Source: Deltaproteobacteria bacterium
Lineage (GTDB): Bacteria; Desulfobacterota; JADFXK01
Assembly (NCBI GenBank): GCA_015233295.1
Contig: JADFYC010000156.1
Location: 1-8,325, forward strand
DNA: 8,325 nt
Direction: 5' to 3'
How positions within the stretch are numbered: position 1 is the stretch's first letter; every line of letters starts with the position of its first letter. Of the stretch, positions 6,212 through 8,325 are shown piece after piece. The notes under the pieces were generated by a model that was not told the DNA's origin, ran no database searches, and saw only the letters and a list, made by a program, of their open reading frames with translations. The translations under genes and the position numbers were made by a program.

Positions 6212-6725
6212 CATGCTTGATACGAAATGTCAGCAATTCCAATTTCGGCGGTCAGAATAATCTTTGGGCACCCATTTTGAGGATAGAAGTCGTTTAACTG
6301 CCTTTCTACGAATGGGGAGGGAGGTGCGAAAGTCCAGCCTGAGCACGAGGTTCAATTTTCACTGTGCAGCACAGATCATATGATGTCGTTACGATACCAT
6401 CAAGACAAATTTCCGACGTGGCGGCTTCTAATGCGGGACAAGACATTCCATGTCGATTTACTCTTTCAAGCTGAAAGGGAAGTCTTGCCCGGCTTCGGAG
6501 AAGACGGGCTCTGTGAGGGATAGAGTTGTCTTTGAGGCCCTGAAGTTCGATTATCGGGATGGTGTGACAACCGGGGATTGATCTGGCGGAGCCTGTGTGA
6601 TCGACTACTCGATTCTATAAACCCGTGTAGTCGATCACATGGCCGATTTTGAAATTCCTACTCACAACTGACCCTGATGACATTAAAATTCGGGTTAACC
6701 CAAATCGGATCAGAATCTGGAATCA
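6212..6725. other. Gene-poor interval, possibly decayed DNA
   Basis: This is about 515 bases between the outer-membrane protein gene and the response regulator. No frame here gives a protein I recognise. Two overlapping plus-strand frames stay open for a while: 6380-6520 (starting MMSLRYHQDKF) and 6450-6581 (starting MSIYSFKLKGK). Neither has a good ribosome binding site. Other structure includes a short stem CTGTGC-A-GCACAG (6362-6374), a GCCCG/CGGGC hairpin with inner CTTC/GAAG pairing (6487-6509), the long inverted repeat at 6596-6639, and a 10-bp palindrome GGGTTAACCC (6692-6701). The regulator's promoter should lie at the low-coordinate end, but no convincing -35/-10 pair was seen. Confidence 0.5.
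6596..6639. repeat. Perfect 13-bp inverted repeat with 18-bp spacer
   Basis: TGTGATCGACTAC (6596-6608) and its exact reverse complement GTAGTCGATCACA (6627-6639) flank 18 bases that contain TTCTATAAA. There is no T tract directly after the stem on either strand, so it is not a typical intrinsic terminator. Possible readings are a regulatory or recombinase binding site, the ends of a lost mobile element, or an RNA hairpin processing the outer-membrane protein transcript, whose stop lies about 87 bases away. No duplicated target flank is visible. Confidence 0.8.
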
Positions 6726-7364
6726 TTAGAAGTAATATCTGACTCCCAGGTTGATCGGCAACGTCCAGGAGCTATCCGCGTCACCCAGTGAACTCAGGGC
6801 GTCTGGTGAACCAAGATACCGGCCTTTGACTTCTATAAATAATCCAACAGGTTCCAGGTGAACTTCCAGCCCGGCGCCGGCGTCTAGGAGGAACGTCCAG
6901 CTATCATTCCAATTTTTATATTTTAATCCATTATAAGTTGACTCGACCGAGTTAAGACGGGCGGCGCCCAGATCGAGCCGGATATAGGGATCCAAGAGGA
7001 ATTTATTAGTCAGGATATGGAACTTGCCTCCGCCATATATCGGGATAATGTTCAGGTCGTCAAAAGTTCTCCCCTCGAAGGTGCTGCCCACATACTTTTC
7101 GTATCCGACGCCGACCTGGACGCTAAAAAATTCGGCGAACCGATAACCCCCCTCGACTCCAACGCCCCACCCGACGCCAAAAGCATCTTTGTACATGGTG
7201 TCTAGCTGCTTGTCGGCATTTCCGGTGAGGAATGGGGTACCTTGTCCAGTCACACCGATGTAGAAATTATTGTCGTCGGCCGAGGAGATGTTCGGGGACA
7301 ACATGATCAGCACAGACATGAACATGATCAGCCACAAGGATTTGGTTCTGCAATTTTCAATCAT
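6726..7364 (-). CDS. Outer-membrane beta-barrel protein (OmpA-like barrel type)
   Basis: This 212-residue protein has a signal peptide (basic start, hydrophobic residues about 9-24, SSA before DD, cleavage near residue 29). The mature part alternates hydrophobic and polar residues with many glycines and aromatics, typical of an eight-stranded barrel: FYIGVTGQG, GWGVGVEGGYRF, FSVQVGVGYEKY, PIYGGGKFHI, DPYIRLDLGAA, LLDAGAGLEVHL, LFIEVKGRYLG and INLGVRYYF. It ends in Phe after Tyr-Tyr, the C-terminal signal recognised by the BAM assembly machinery. There is no peptidoglycan-binding OmpA C-terminal domain. It fits the outer-membrane beta-barrel (OMP_b-brl) families; a specific function cannot be given. 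AAGGAG (7377-7372) lies seven bases before the ATG. It is probably transcribed alone, with gaps of 123 bases upstream and over 500 downstream. Confidence 0.88.
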   Translation of the reverse strand: MIENCRTKSLWLIMFMSVLIMLSPNISSADDNNFYIGVTGQGTPFLTGNADKQLDTMYKDAFGVGWGVGVEGGYRFAEFFSVQVGVGYEKYVGSTFEGRTFDDLNIIPIYGGGKFHILTNKFLLDPYIRLDLGAARLNSVESTYNGLKYKNWNDSWTFLLDAGAGLEVHLEPVGLFIEVKGRYLGSPDALSSLGDADSSWTLPINLGVRYYF

Positions 7365-7398
7365 AGATTTTCTCCTTCAAGCGATTAAATGATAAATG

Positions 7399-7440
7399 AA
7401 GCGACCGCTCCTCAACTCAAAGTCTGAAGGCTGATCGCTT
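7399..7440 (-). terminator. Weak hairpin between the receiver fusion gene and the OMP gene
   Basis: On the minus strand AAGCGA (7440-7435) pairs with TCGCTT (7404-7399), with partial inner pairing of CCTTCA and TTGAGG. It is followed by CATTTATCATTT, which is T-rich but not a clean U run. It lies about 50 bases after the upstream gene's stop. It might be a weak terminator or part of the OMP leader. Confidence 0.25.
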
Positions 7441-7487
7441 GCCGGCGTTTGGGACAATCCAATGATTCTGCATGTGTCTTCATCAAG

Positions 7488-8325
7488 TCATTTTTTTAGG
7501 ACCCGCATGATCTTCTTTCTCAGCAAGTCTGGCGTGAAGGGTTTCAGAATATACTCATTTACTTTGGAATGAATAGCCTCGAGTACATTTTCCTGCCTAA
7601 TTTCACCTGTTAGGAGAATAAATGGTGTATTCTTCGATAGAGTTGCGGACCGGACATATCGCAGCAACTCAATACCGGTCATATTGGGCATATTCCAATC
7701 AGAGACGATCAGATCACATCCCTCTTTGTCCACTTCCAGTTTTGCCTGTTCTCCATTTGCCGCTAAAACGATATTGTTGAAACCCATCTGGCGCAAAATT
7801 CCTTTAATTGTCTGGCGCATCATAAGAGAGTCATCCACGACCAAAATCCTTATATCTCTGTTTAGTTGACCGGAGTCGCTCCTAACCGGGGCAGAATCAC
7901 TCCTAAGAGGGGGTCCCTGCACGCCAAGCGCCTGTAATTGAGCGTCTTTACCAGATTTTTTGGCCATGCCCTCCTTACCGGGAAGCGCTTTTACCCGGAG
8001 CGCCCCCACAAATTGAGCATCGTTGGCAGCAGGTTGAACAGAGTTATCTTTAACCGGGCTAGGCGGCACTACTTTATAGGTAGCTGTTCCAACAACGACT
8101 GCTCCAGTGATAGCCGCAGGAATCGCGGCTGGAGTGTCCGTCGGCCGAGGAAACTTAATAAACAAAGTGGTCCCCGATTTTTCCGTTGATTCCATGCGAA
8201 TTTCGGCGCCCAAGGCTGCAGCCATGAGTCTCGCCGAGTAAGTGCCCAGGCCGGTGCCGCCTTGCTTACCCGACGTGACATATTTCTCAAAAAATCTTTC
8301 TTTAATCTCCTCCGGTACTACTCCC
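7488..8325 (-). CDS. Hybrid signalling protein: end of HATPase domain, long linker, CheY-like receiver (partial)
   Basis: The gene enters from the right edge; the frame is open from base 8324 and about 278 residues are visible before TGA at 7490-7488. The first residues are the end of a histidine-kinase-type ATPase domain: RFFEKYVTSGKQ, then the G2 box GGTGLGTYSARLMA, ending in TTLFIKFP. A Pro/Ala-rich linker of about 100 residues follows, with a short RSDSAPVRSDSG duplication. The receiver then spans roughly fragment residues 156-278: VVDDS (Asp164, Asp165), phospho-acceptor Asp209 in SDWNMPNMTG, Thr239 in LLTGE and Lys261 in ILKPF. DWNMPNMTG and the lack of an output domain resemble CheY-type receivers. 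The whole is probably a hybrid sensor kinase. Its sensor and His-box parts lie outside the window, and whether the kinase half is active cannot be judged. An internal ATG at 8225 falls inside the ATPase domain and is not the start. Confidence 0.9.
   Translation of the reverse strand, partial: GVVPEEIKERFFEKYVTSGKQGGTGLGTYSARLMAAALGAEIRMESTEKSGTTLFIKFPRPTDTPAAIPAAITGAVVVGTATYKVVPPSPVKDNSVQPAANDAQFVGALRVKALPGKEGMAKKSGKDAQLQALGVQGPPLRSDSAPVRSDSGQLNRDIRILVVDDSLMMRQTIKGILRQMGFNNIVLAANGEQAKLEVDKEGCDLIVSDWNMPNMTGIELLRYVRSATLSKNTPFILLTGEIRQENVLEAIHSKVNEYILKPFTPDLLRKKIMRVLKK

Noticed and set aside
6450..6581. 43-codon plus-strand ORF as a real small gene
   Set aside because: It has no convincing ribosome binding site, no recognisable family, and overlaps another equally weak frame.
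8069..8290. 73-codon minus-strand ORF near the right edge
   Set aside because: It is a shifted frame within the ATPase-receiver gene, whose own frame shows the G2 box and continues uninterrupted.

Overview
The window looks like chromosomal DNA of a Gram-negative, probably anaerobic bacterium of the Deltaproteobacteria/Desulfobacterota type. This is inferred from the gene mix: a pyruvate phosphate dikinase, secreted proteins with DFNGDG-type calcium-binding repeats, an OmpR-type two-component system, a beta-barrel outer-membrane protein and a hybrid signalling protein. No rRNA, tRNA, CRISPR array or intact mobile element was seen. The assignment rests on protein style only.

Layout. The left edge carries the last ~90 codons of a plus-strand pyruvate phosphate dikinase gene, followed by a strong hairpin terminator. 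Everything else recognisable is on the minus strand, so transcription runs right to left. In that order: (a) the 3' part of a protein joining the end of a histidine-kinase-type ATPase domain to a CheY-like receiver (right edge to 7488); (b) a small outer-membrane beta-barrel protein (7364-6726); (c) about 525 bases without a convincing gene, containing a perfect 13-bp inverted repeat; (d) an OmpR-family response regulator and its histidine kinase, overlapping by four bases (6199-4083); (e) a small secreted EF-hand protein (3900-3436); (f) a short in-frame remnant resembling the N-terminus of the next gene; (g) an 867-residue secreted protein with a duplicated N-terminal region, an IPT/TIG domain, a Thr-Pro linker and six 50-residue FG-GAP/VCBS repeats (3130-527).

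How they may work together. The regulator/kinase pair lies just upstream of the EF-hand gene. The gap between them holds an 11-bp-spaced direct repeat next to a consensus -10 box, the usual architecture for activation by an OmpR-family regulator. The simplest model is that the kinase senses an envelope signal, possibly a divalent cation, and its regulator drives the EF-hand protein. The large repeat protein may belong to the same surface or calcium-related theme, but no shared operator was found upstream of it.

Most notable points: the internal duplication in the N-terminal half of the 867-residue protein (two copies about 190 residues apart, each with LTxxQ-like motifs); the decayed copy of that protein's N-terminus directly after the EF-hand stop codon and in the same frame; the candidate operator/promoter; and the unexplained inverted repeat in the gene-poor interval.
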